A DNA stretch of 7,159 nt from positions 1-7,159 of the forward strand of contig JAEZEH010000169.1 of NCBI GenBank assembly GCA_023417785.1, given 5' to 3'. This DNA is from Bacteroidota bacterium (GTDB taxonomy: Bacteria > Bacteroidota > Bacteroidia > Cytophagales > Cyclobacteriaceae). Position numbers and translations under genes: made by a program. Below the pieces are notes generated by a model, which had not been told where the DNA came from, did not search any database, and saw only the letters and a list, made by a program, of their open reading frames with translations. Positions within the stretch are counted from its first letter, which is position 1, and the number at the start of each line of letters is the position of its first letter. Positions 1 through 6,420 of this stretch are shown piece after piece.

Positions 1-42
1 TAACAGATAACAGATAACAGATAACAGGTAACCGGAAACCGG
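1..42. repeat. Degenerate heptamer tandem repeat
   Basis: Six consecutive 7-bp units run from the window edge. Units 1-3 are TAACAGA, unit 4 is TAACAGG, unit 5 TAACCGG and unit 6 AAACCGG, so the array decays stepwise towards the gene. It ends 8 bp before the stop codon of the minus-strand regulator gene, and so lies in that gene's 3' untranslated region. The array may continue beyond the window. No function is apparent. Confidence 0.8.
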
Positions 43-50
43 CACCCCCT

Positions 51-2141
51 TCACAACACCCCCTTCTCCCCCAACCGGTCTTTTATCCCCCTGTGGTCAA
101 TCCAGAACTGGTCTTCAATCTTCTTCATGATTTTCTTGAACTCCGGGTGATCCTTGAAATTTTCCATTAAAGGATCTTCAGGCAAAAGAAGGGTTAGCGC
201 CGAGAAATTGTCCTGGTTTGAAAAGGCGTTCAAATGATCAAGCGCTTTTTCGATGTCGTTCCGATACACGTAATACATTGCCAGATGGAGTTGCTTGTAC
301 CGGGTCCTGGATTCGTCGGCGAAAGCTTTATATTCAACAACGAGGCGTTCCGCCTCCTCGATCTGTCCGACTTCGCGAAACGCCACGGCTATAGTCAGGT
401 TCTCATGTAAGAAGATATTGAGCTGGTACGTTTCGCGAAGTTTCAGGAATTTTTGATAGTACTCACTGGCCTCTTTAAAATCCCGCATAAAATAAGAAAC
501 CTTTCCAACCTCCTGCAGCATATCGAGGCGGCTGCTATCCTGCCTGAAAATTTCCAGCAGCTCACGCTTTGTCCTGGCCAGGTCACGATGCTTCATGAAA
601 CGGATATAAATTCTGAGGTAACCCGCGAACGGATTGCGTGGATTGAAGGCAAGTGATTTGTCAGCATACATCAGCGCCTCATCAAAAAAACCGGTCTGAA
701 ATAATGCATTACTTGCATGCAGATATTTGAAACTGGAAATGGCTGAATCCGGCGAGCCAACGTCTAACTGAACACCACGTAACGCATATTCAAGGTATTT
801 TCCAGTGTGCGGCATCCTCAGATTATAAAACTCCGCGAGGAAGTCGAGGACGAGACCCGAGGTTGGATTATATTCAAGCGCCTTCTCCAGATACGGCACC
901 GCGGACTCATATTCATTTTTATGAATGTAGTACAACGCCTTTGCCACAAGACTCTCACCAAGTGTCGGATCGTAAAGCCATGCTTTGTCGGAATAATTGC
1001 TCATTTCCGCTCCGAACTTCTTCTCCGTCTGAAAGATGTCGAGATAATAGTAGACCATCGTTACAGTGGCATATGCGAGCGCAAATTCATTATCAAGTTC
1101 AATAGCTTTATGAAAAAATGGTATCGACGCCCTCATACTTTCCCCGTCAGACTTATAGAACAAGTCCTTGGCCCGGAGAAAATAATCGTAGGCCTCGGCG
1201 TTCTGCGTGGGAATTTTCGCGATACGCTTCGCTTCCTCAGGCGTAATGATCACCCGGATCTCTCCCGCAATGTCTTTGGCAATCTCCTGCTGAAGTTCGA
1301 AAATTTTATCTGTGGTCCGTCTGTATTGCCGTGACCAGAGATGCCGGTCTGAAGCACCTTCAATCAGCTGAATATTTAGCAAAATCTGATCGCCAATCTT
1401 TTGACCGCTACCCTCAATGAGATACCTCACGTTTAATTCGTCCGCCACCTCGGGCATCGACTTGGTAGTATTGCGATATTTCTCAGCCGAAGTTCGGCTA
1501 ACGACTTTAAGATCACCAATACTCTGAAGATTGTTTAATGTCGACTCCATCAAGCCATTCATCAGATACACATTCGACGAATCGTTGCTGTCGTTCTTGA
1601 ATGGCAGAATGGCGATTGATTTTTCACCACTTTGGCCTCCCGGACCAGATGTCGATAAAAGGTATGCGACAAGCAGCACCACAACTAATCCGGCAATGCC
1701 TAGTGGCATAGCCCACCTTCTCCGCGACGATATCGCACCACCGCCAGGGGGAGCCTCTGTCGAAGTTCCCGTATGGTGATTCTGCGGTTCCGCTGCTGCA
1801 ACAGGGTGTTTTCCGGCTTCCCCGGGCGGGTAGCCATAGAATTCGCGAAAACATTTGATGAAGTATGAGGTGCTGTTAAATCCAACCTCGTGCGAGACTT
1901 CGGAAACATTCAGCTTCGACTGACGCAGCAGTTCCATCGCCCTTTTCAGCCGCGCCTGACTAATCAGCTGACTTACTGACAGTCCGGTTTCCTTCTTCAC
2001 CTTTCGCAAGAGATTCGACCGGCTCATGTTCATTTGGGCCGCGAGTTCCGAAACACCAAACCGCTCATCGCCCATATTAGCGCGAACGATCTCCGTTAAA
2101 CGGATCGAAAAATCTTTATCTACAGCAGGAATCTCAGACAT
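51..2141 (-). CDS. Membrane-anchored AraC-type regulator with periplasmic TolB/FlgO-like and TPR domains
   Basis: This is a 696-residue one-component regulator. Residues about 10-107 form an AraC-type DNA-binding domain with two helix-turn-helix units (about 28-60, with SELAAQMNMSRSNLLRKVKK, and about 77-106, with VSHEVGFNSTSYFIKCFREF). The C-terminal FYGYPP matches the usual AraC ending. A polar Gly/Ser/Pro linker follows, then RRR at 140-142 and one hydrophobic helix (about 144-163). The arginines suggest that the DNA-binding domain is cytoplasmic and the remainder periplasmic. Residues about 174-300 (KSIAILPFKNDSND onward) resemble the TolB/FlgO-like segment found in many TPR regulators and adenylate cyclases. 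Residues about 310-640 are TPR-like helical repeats, for example around 403-425 and 549-567. The tail (about 652-680) has the DPLMENFKDHPEF pattern common in this family. The ATG at 2141 is preferred because a good promoter lies just upstream; there is no clear ribosome binding site. The gene is divergent from the ankyrin-acyltransferase pair, a plausible but unproven target. The domain calls are firm; the signal sensed is unknown. Confidence 0.93.
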   Translation of the reverse strand: MSEIPAVDKDFSIRLTEIVRANMGDERFGVSELAAQMNMSRSNLLRKVKKETGLSVSQLISQARLKRAMELLRQSKLNVSEVSHEVGFNSTSYFIKCFREFYGYPPGEAGKHPVAAAEPQNHHTGTSTEAPPGGGAISSRRRWAMPLGIAGLVVVLLVAYLLSTSGPGGQSGEKSIAILPFKNDSNDSSNVYLMNGLMESTLNNLQSIGDLKVVSRTSAEKYRNTTKSMPEVADELNVRYLIEGSGQKIGDQILLNIQLIEGASDRHLWSRQYRRTTDKIFELQQEIAKDIAGEIRVIITPEEAKRIAKIPTQNAEAYDYFLRAKDLFYKSDGESMRASIPFFHKAIELDNEFALAYATVTMVYYYLDIFQTEKKFGAEMSNYSDKAWLYDPTLGESLVAKALYYIHKNEYESAVPYLEKALEYNPTSGLVLDFLAEFYNLRMPHTGKYLEYALRGVQLDVGSPDSAISSFKYLHASNALFQTGFFDEALMYADKSLAFNPRNPFAGYLRIYIRFMKHRDLARTKRELLEIFRQDSSRLDMLQEVGKVSYFMRDFKEASEYYQKFLKLRETYQLNIFLHENLTIAVAFREVGQIEEAERLVVEYKAFADESRTRYKQLHLAMYYVYRNDIEKALDHLNAFSNQDNFSALTLLLPEDPLMENFKDHPEFKKIMKKIEDQFWIDHRGIKDRLGEKGVL

Positions 2142-2173
2142 ATAAACAAGCTACAGACCGGCATCACAACCAT

Positions 2174-2207
2174 CAAATCTAAGTCGAAAACAGGCCAAAT
2201 GCATCAA
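2174..2207 (-). promoter_or_regulatory. Bacteroidota-type promoter of the AraC/TPR regulator gene
   Basis: Read on the minus strand, a -33-like TTG (2207-2205) is followed after 23 nt by TAGATTTG (2181-2174). This is an exact match to the Bacteroidota -7 consensus TAnnTTTG. The spacing is at the long end of the range reported for such promoters. Transcription would start near 2167, giving a leader of about 25 nt before the ATG at 2141. Confidence 0.55.
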
Positions 2208-2267
2208 AAATGATATCGATGCGCCATAATTTATATCGTTTCCCGCAAAAATGACGGATTTCGATGC
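2201..2267. promoter_or_regulatory. Possible operator motifs in the divergent intergenic region
   Basis: TCGATGC occurs twice in direct orientation (2216-2222 and 2261-2267), 45 bp apart. The first copy also forms the right arm of GCATC-N12-GATGC (2201-2205 and 2218-2222), whose left arm touches the -33 TTG of the regulator promoter. Motifs in this position could bind the adjacent AraC-type protein. The words are short, so chance occurrence cannot be excluded. I found no convincing TAnnTTTG promoter for the rightward pair in 2142-2346. Confidence 0.2.
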
Positions 2268-2346
2268 AAAGGTGATTAACCGTAAGGTCACACGCAGCCG
2301 TTCTTTACCTCATCAAAAAATCATCGAAACACCAAAACATCCACTC

Positions 2347-2928
2347 ATGAAATCATCCAAATTCGATCTTCTTACAACATGTTCCTTTATTGTCATTCTG
2401 GTCTATGCCACTGCATGTAACGTTAGAGACACCTCGGCCAACGGAAGCGGCGATACATCATCAAAAGTGAAGGCGCCGGATACCGACATTCATACAGCGG
2501 TGGTGACCGACAACCTCGAAGCGGTGAAACAGCACATTGAGGCGGGTACAGACCTGAACACCCCTGACCCGTTTGGTGGCTCAAGCCCCCTGATCAGCGC
2601 TGCGGTCTTTGGAAAGACCGAGGCTGCCAAAATCCTTATCGAGGCCGGGGCCGACCTTGATTTTCAAAACAATGACGGCTCTACCGCCCTCCACACCGCA
2701 TCGTTCTTTTGCCGTCCCGAAATCGTAAAAATGCTTCTGGATAAAGGCGCCGATAAATCAATCAAGAACAAATACGGTGCAACGCCTTACGAGTCAGTAG
2801 CAACCTCCTTCGAGGATACGAAGGATGCCTACGACATGATGGGTCAGATCCTAGGGCCTATGGGACTCAAGCTGGACTACGATTACATCCGCAAAACACG
2901 TCCCGAGATTGCCGAAATGCTGAAGTAA
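2347..2928 (+). CDS. Ankyrin-repeat lipoprotein
   Basis: A 193-residue predicted lipoprotein. The reading frame is open from an ATG at 2251, but the ATG at 2347 is chosen because it places a lipoprotein signal peptide at the N-terminus: MKSSK, a hydrophobic stretch (about 6-20) and a lipobox YATAC with Cys24 as the lipidated residue. A low-complexity Ser/Gly/Asp linker (about 25-44) leads to roughly three ankyrin repeats (about 45-76, 77-109, 110-142) with recognisable IEAGADLDFQNNDGSTALHTA and LLDKGADKSIKNKYGATP patterns. The region from about 150 to 193 is not a clear repeat. Ankyrin repeats bind proteins, so this is likely an envelope-anchored interaction module facing the periplasm. The acyltransferase gene begins only 23 nt after its stop, indicating one operon, and the lipoprotein may assist or regulate that enzyme (inference). 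Family assignment is confident; the partner is unknown. Confidence 0.88.
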   Translation: MKSSKFDLLTTCSFIVILVYATACNVRDTSANGSGDTSSKVKAPDTDIHTAVVTDNLEAVKQHIEAGTDLNTPDPFGGSSPLISAAVFGKTEAAKILIEAGADLDFQNNDGSTALHTASFFCRPEIVKMLLDKGADKSIKNKYGATPYESVATSFEDTKDAYDMMGQILGPMGLKLDYDYIRKTRPEIAEMLK

Positions 2929-2951
2929 TAACCAATCACATACCACGTAAA

Positions 2952-4055
2952 ATGACACCATTGAACCGCCGGTACGACATTGACTGGATCCGCGTAATCG
3001 CGATTGGACTGCTGCTGATTTATCACGTCGCGATTTGCTTCCAGCGCTGGGGCATCATGATTGGATTTATCACAAACGCCGAACCATGGGAACCGCTTTG
3101 GTATCCCATGGCCGGGCTCAACACCTGGCGGATTCCCCTGCTGTTCTTTGTGTCGGGAATGGGTGTTTACTTTGCCATGGGGAAGCGCAATCCCTGGCAA
3201 CTCCTGCTGGAACGCGGCCGGCGGATATTGATCCCGTTGCTGGTGGGCATGGTCACCATAGTACCACTTCACTTTTACCTATGGCGCATCCATTATAACA
3301 TGGAGGCGCAATATATCCCGGGCCCGGGACATCTTTGGTTCCTTGGGAATATTCTCGCGTACACCGTGGTACTATTGCCGTTGCTCTACTTCCTGAAACG
3401 GAATGAAGGTGGCCGTGTAGTCATGGCGTTGAAGAATCTCCTCTCATCGCCACTCGGACTCCTGCCTTTCTCGGCACTATTCGTTGCCGAAGTACTCATT
3501 GTGAAACCCATTCCGTTTGAGCTGTACGCGACCACACTTCACGGATGGGTCATCGGTTTCCTCGCGTTCCTCACCGGCTTTTGCTTCGTCCTTGCCGGAG
3601 AAGGATTTCGCACTATGTTGATGCGATGGCGATGGCTATTCCTGCTACTTGCCGGCGCATTGTTTGCATACCGCCTCAGCCAGTTTCCATCATCTTCAGG
3701 TTTTCTTATCGCACTTGAATCAAACTGCTGGGTGTATGCTGTACTTGCATTCGGCGCGCGATACTTGAACCGTCCAGGGCCGACACTTTCCTATCTGAGT
3801 GCCGCAGCCTATCCGGTGTACATACTCCATATGGCACTCCTTTCCGCCGGTGCGATGCTTTTGTTTCCGCTAGCCATCGACGTGAAACTCAAATTTGCCT
3901 TACTACTCGCGTTCACGATAGTGGGATGTTTGCTTGTCTATGAATTCCTTATCCGGCGATTTGCTGTAACGCGTTTCCTCTTCGGGCTTCGGCCCGGGAG
4001 CGGACAAACTTCCAAACCGAACCCTTCGCCGGGCCGAATCGCGTCGCTAAGGTAA
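2952..4055 (+). CDS. Acyltransferase-3 family integral membrane protein
   Basis: A 367-residue multi-pass inner-membrane protein of the acyltransferase-3 family (OpgC/OafA-like), which transfers acyl groups to extracytoplasmic carbohydrates or other envelope substrates. Family signatures are visible. RYDIDWIRVIAIGLLLIYHV near the N-terminus carries the typical Arg and His25 (the candidate catalytic His). PLLFFVSGMGVYFA lies at 62-75, an Arg-rich cytoplasmic loop (LLERGRRILIP) at 85-95, GHLWFLGN at 126-133, and AAYPVYILHM at 285-294. About ten hydrophobic segments cover residues 13-335, a usual count. Residues after about 347 (GLRPGSGQTSKPNPSPGR) form a polar tail that looks atypical. It is encoded by GC-rich DNA containing a perfect UUCG-loop hairpin (3983-3996). 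The gene follows the ankyrin lipoprotein gene by 23 nt. The substrate cannot be read from the sequence. Confidence 0.9.
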   Translation: MTPLNRRYDIDWIRVIAIGLLLIYHVAICFQRWGIMIGFITNAEPWEPLWYPMAGLNTWRIPLLFFVSGMGVYFAMGKRNPWQLLLERGRRILIPLLVGMVTIVPLHFYLWRIHYNMEAQYIPGPGHLWFLGNILAYTVVLLPLLYFLKRNEGGRVVMALKNLLSSPLGLLPFSALFVAEVLIVKPIPFELYATTLHGWVIGFLAFLTGFCFVLAGEGFRTMLMRWRWLFLLLAGALFAYRLSQFPSSSGFLIALESNCWVYAVLAFGARYLNRPGPTLSYLSAAAYPVYILHMALLSAGAMLLFPLAIDVKLKFALLLAFTIVGCLLVYEFLIRRFAVTRFLFGLRPGSGQTSKPNPSPGRIASLR

Positions 4056-4071
4056 ACGTTAGTGGGACGCC

Positions 4072-4090
4072 AGGGTGCAGTGCACCTTTT
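4072..4090 (+). terminator. Possible terminator after the acyltransferase gene
   Basis: Seventeen bases after the TAA at 4053-4055, the sequence AGGGTGC-AGT-GCACCTT can fold into a 7-bp stem including one G-U pair, followed by TTTT. The stem core GTGCAGTGCAC is retained in copy B (6628-6638), where it sits about 30 nt beyond the SRPBCC stop. This fits a terminator shared by genes that were once convergent neighbours. The loop is very small and the T run short, so the call is tentative. Confidence 0.35.
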
Positions 4091-4112
4091 CAGTCGGCTT
4101 TTGACAGAACTA

Positions 4113-4181
4113 TCAGTTGGCCTGTGAGACGTTTGGGACACTTGAGGGTTCGCATTCCTTTTTCAGGGATTCGTTCATGAG
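4113..4181 (-). pseudogene. Truncated 3' end of an SRPBCC-family gene
   Basis: On the minus strand, 4181 to 4113 reads LMNESLKKECEPSSVPNVSQ, then AN and a TGA stop. It corresponds residue for residue to the last 22 residues of the intact SRPBCC protein at 6668-7126 (LMNESLKKECEHSRVPNVPQ, then NN). The two differences inside MNESLKKECE are both third-position synonymous changes (GAG/GAA and AAA/AAG). Three changes in the tail alter residues (H/P, R/S, P/S). Upstream of the CTC codon at 4181 there is no further similarity, so the rest of the gene is absent. It is a remnant, not an expressed gene. Confidence 0.75.
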
Positions 4182-4194
4182 TTTCACAGGCCAA
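4117..4194. repeat. 14-bp inverted repeat bracketing the SRPBCC remnant
   Basis: The left arm TTGGCCTGTGAGAC (4117-4130) pairs with the right arm GTTTCACAGGCCAA (4181-4194). Thirteen positions are Watson-Crick pairs and one is a G-T pair; the outer 11 bp are perfect. The 50-bp interior is almost exactly the SRPBCC remnant. The right arm begins at the base where homology to copy B ends. Copy B does not contain this inverted repeat. Confidence 0.75.
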
Positions 4195-4262
4195 TACACG
4201 TCTTTAAAAACTGGCCCACCCAGTCGCTCTAACCGTCCGTGACTATTCAAACCAATACGGGC

Positions 4263-4292
4263 TTGATCCACGGACAACTTTTCCTAATTTTA
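4263..4292 (+). promoter_or_regulatory. Candidate promoter of the secreted-protein/membrane-protein pair
   Basis: TTG (4263-4265), a 19-nt spacer, then TAATTTTA (4285-4292). This matches the Bacteroidota TTG-N19-TAnnTTTG promoter at all but the last -7 base. The box ends only 9 bp before the ATG at 4302, so the mRNA would be leaderless or nearly so. This also argues against a start further upstream. Confidence 0.4.
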
Positions 4293-4301
4293 GTTAGCCA
4301 A

Positions 4302-5606
4302 ATGAAATATATCCAGATAGCCTTTACTTTTTTGACGTTATGCGTTAGCCTTAGCAACGACGGTTTCGGACAAGTTATCGACGTAACCGGCTTCCTGTAC
4401 GATTCACTATCCGGGCTACCAATTGAATCCGGCCACATCTTCATCGAGGATTCTGCCGTTGGAACAATTTCCGCCAAATCAGGCGAATTCGAGTTAAAGG
4501 TGCCCAATGGATACCGTGATGCAATGGTCACGATATCCTGCATGGGCTATAAGCGCAAAGTCCAACCAGTCAATACCTTCGCCAATAACCAACGCATAAT
4601 TCTGCTGGTACCCGGAGTAACAGTCTTAAATGAAGTGAACATTACATCGGAAATAGATTCAGGGTATTTTATTCTAAACAAGGCAATCAAAGCAGTCGAA
4701 AATAATTACCCACGGAAGAGGCATCAATTGGAAGGGTTTTACAGAGAACTCTCGGTAAGGGATACAACTTATACGCGGCTCATCGAAGCGAGCATAATAA
4801 TTGAGGAAACGGGCTATCAACGTACCAGCTTTGACAGGAATGACCTTGACATGACAAAATCTAAAATCAAAATCAGGGAGCTTCGCAAGAGTGACGACAA
4901 CCGAACGTACGACAAGATTGGTGCATTGTATAATTATGTGTTTGGTGAGAAAAATGACCTTTACGAAATCCTCGAAGATAATTACATCAGATTCCTGGGT
5001 ACGAAATCCGCGCATTTTCTGTCAACCAATTTCATGAAGGAGTATGATATACGATTAGCCGGTACAACCGAACACAATGGTAAGAACGTCTATGTGATTA
5101 TGCTTGACCTTTTAACAAAAACGTTCTTCCAAAGAAACGTTAAATTTTATATCAATAAAGAGGACTTTGCATTCTTGAAAATTGAAAATGAAATGACGTT
5201 GAGCGTCAACGATGAAAAAATGCAGCGGATGGCGATAGATGGGAAGTACATCTATCAGTCTGAAGTCCACTATAGAAAAGTTAAGGATCGCTATGTGCCC
5301 TTTACTATTCATTGCAGGAAGTATGCGTCGAACACCAATCCTATCGTGACAACTGGTGAAAATACTCACCTGCAGTACATTGATCTGGCCTTTCTGTTAA
5401 CGTCGGCTAACGAGGACAATTTGGATAAGATAAGAAGTAAGGAAAAATCGCAACAGGATGCTGATATAAATAACGTTGATTGGCCATATAACAAAGCCTT
5501 TTGGGAGAGTTACAACATACTGATATTGAATCCACCAAATCCGAAAGCTGTTACTCATTTAGAACGGATTCGCTCGCTGGAAAAGCAGTTTGAAAATCAT
5601 GATTGA
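4302..5606 (+). CDS. Secreted protein with N-terminal carboxypeptidase-regulatory-like domain
   Basis: A 434-residue predicted secreted or envelope protein of unknown specific function. The frame is open from a GTG at 4239, but the ATG at 4302 gives a proper signal peptide (MKYIQIAFTFLTLCVSLS, cleavage likely after GFG23 before QVID). Residues about 24-115 look like the carboxypeptidase-D regulatory-like beta-sandwich found at the N-terminus of many Bacteroidota outer-membrane proteins: VTGFLYDSLSGLPIESGHIF, then a central GEFELKVP, a GYKRK segment and a closing LNEVNIT. The remainder is not a TonB receptor barrel: it is too short, and no plug motif is seen. It includes ILNKAIKAVENNYP (124-137) and EGFYREL (144-150), then a beta-rich stretch, and resembles uncharacterised Bacteroidota proteins. 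It contains many Lys, Asn and Ile codons and is AT-richer than the genes to the left (spot count 5161-5220: 33% GC). It overlaps the next gene by 8 nt, so the two are probably co-translated. Confidence 0.85.
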   Translation: MKYIQIAFTFLTLCVSLSNDGFGQVIDVTGFLYDSLSGLPIESGHIFIEDSAVGTISAKSGEFELKVPNGYRDAMVTISCMGYKRKVQPVNTFANNQRIILLVPGVTVLNEVNITSEIDSGYFILNKAIKAVENNYPRKRHQLEGFYRELSVRDTTYTRLIEASIIIEETGYQRTSFDRNDLDMTKSKIKIRELRKSDDNRTYDKIGALYNYVFGEKNDLYEILEDNYIRFLGTKSAHFLSTNFMKEYDIRLAGTTEHNGKNVYVIMLDLLTKTFFQRNVKFYINKEDFAFLKIENEMTLSVNDEKMQRMAIDGKYIYQSEVHYRKVKDRYVPFTIHCRKYASNTNPIVTTGENTHLQYIDLAFLLTSANEDNLDKIRSKEKSQQDADINNVDWPYNKAFWESYNILILNPPNPKAVTHLERIRSLEKQFENHD

Positions 5607-6213
5607 AGACGTACTGAATTCCCGTCTAAGTACTTTGATCTGGTTGTTCTTGTTCGCCTCATTTATAATCCGGTTTTTGGATTATTCTCTTCTATACGTA
5701 CCCGTGATGATTGTGGGAAACCCCGAAAAGGCCGGGTTGCTGATTTTTACTGTTTTCAACTACCTGCCCAGGATGCTGTATGCCGGAATTAAAGTCACAT
5801 TGATCGCATCTGTGCTGTATGGTGCTATCCACTTTGTCGGTGTTAAGCCGGAGAATGGACAGCCCGTTTTTGTGTCGCTCTTTAAGACCGTTCTTGCAGC
5901 TGAGGGAATTTTCCTTTTACATTTTCTCGCAAGGTTAGGCTATTTTGTGATCTTCGAACCAGATTACACCCTATCAGACTATTCGGAGTTCAACCCCCTT
6001 TCTATCGGTTCACTTTCACAAGTCGAAAGCCCCCTATTTGCGGATTTCATGAAAAACCTGAATATCTTCAAATTATTCCAGGTACTGATCTTAATCTTCG
6101 GTGTAACGAAGACCATCAGCAGTTCGATTCGAAAATCTGTCGGCATTGTCGTGTCATCGTATGGAGGCGCCTATTTTGTGTGGGAGATGTTTTGGGCGTA
6201 CCTATACTTGTAG
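5599..6213 (+). CDS. Five-helix integral membrane protein, unknown function
   Basis: A 204-residue membrane protein. The ATG at 5599 overlaps the TGA of the preceding gene (5604-5606) by 8 nt, an arrangement typical of translational coupling. A TTG at 5590 would add three residues but is less likely. Hydrophobic segments lie at about 11-36, 58-80, 97-119, 155-169 and 181-203, with a polar loop rich in Ser, Asp and Glu at about 120-150. The overall size and helix count are reminiscent of Yip1-like five-helix proteins, but no decisive motif is seen and I do not assign it to that family. Coupling to the secreted carboxypeptidase-regulatory-like protein suggests a shared envelope role. Sampled composition is lower in GC than the acyltransferase operon. 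No gene follows it on this strand in the window. Confidence 0.8.
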   Translation: MIEDVLNSRLSTLIWLFLFASFIIRFLDYSLLYVPVMIVGNPEKAGLLIFTVFNYLPRMLYAGIKVTLIASVLYGAIHFVGVKPENGQPVFVSLFKTVLAAEGIFLLHFLARLGYFVIFEPDYTLSDYSEFNPLSIGSLSQVESPLFADFMKNLNIFKLFQVLILIFGVTKTISSSIRKSVGIVVSSYGGAYFVWEMFWAYLYL

Positions 6214-6376
6214 AATCCAATCAAATCGTTTCCCCTCATCAAATCAGTCAACGAACCAATGCGCGTAGCCTTGGGGGTGCCCCGCCATACAAGTTCACTC
6301 ATGGGACGCGCCGGTTGAGTGCAGCCTATCAAAGAAATGGTCCAATCAGCATGAACGCTTCCAAAATCAGGTAGAT

Positions 6377-6420
6377 GGAAGGCGCGCCCGTCGAAGCTTG
6401 TGGGGCGGGTCGCGCTTTCC
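6377..6420. repeat. Inverted repeat with a single bulged base
   Basis: The left arm GGAAGGCGCGCCCG (6377-6390) pairs with the right arm CGGGTCGCGCTTTCC (6406-6420). This gives 13 Watson-Crick pairs, one G-T pair and one unpaired T (6410). The 15-bp loop contains the palindrome AAGCTT. The right arm is also the left arm of the larger inverted repeat at 6406-6547, so the two folds are mutually exclusive. Confidence 0.65.

Larger units (their letters stand above)
4062..4181. repeat. Direct repeat, copy A (SRPBCC 3' end plus downstream palindrome)
   Basis: This 120-bp block matches 6615-6736 in the same orientation. The segment 4123-4181 agrees with 6678-6736 at 54 of 59 positions without gaps. 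The segment 4062-4095 agrees with 6615-6648 at 26 of 34. The AT-rich stretch between them is poorly alignable. Weaker similarity (TCGCGT, then GTAA 9-10 bp before GTGGGAC) may extend the unit left to about 4039, into the last acyltransferase codons. Homology stops sharply at 4181. Confidence 0.85.

Noticed and set aside
807..1334. Plus-strand open frame of 175 residues inside the regulator gene
   Set aside because: It is a shadow of the minus-strand TPR coding sequence and shows no domain or promoter of its own.
2251..2346. Upstream ATG extending the ankyrin lipoprotein by 32 residues
   Set aside because: The extension is polar and basic and would bury the lipoprotein signal peptide that starts at 2347.
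4206..4224. Minus-strand terminator (ACTGG/CCAGT stem followed by T run)
   Set aside because: The stem is only 5 bp and no minus-strand gene lies directly upstream to be terminated.
4239..4301. GTG start extending the secreted protein by 21 residues
   Set aside because: It would place extra residues before a good signal peptide and run across the likely promoter at 4263-4292.
6302..6324. Third copy of the direct repeat (TGGGACGC followed by AGTGCAG)
   Set aside because: Only two short words match 4062-4085, with different spacing and no palindrome, so chance is sufficient.
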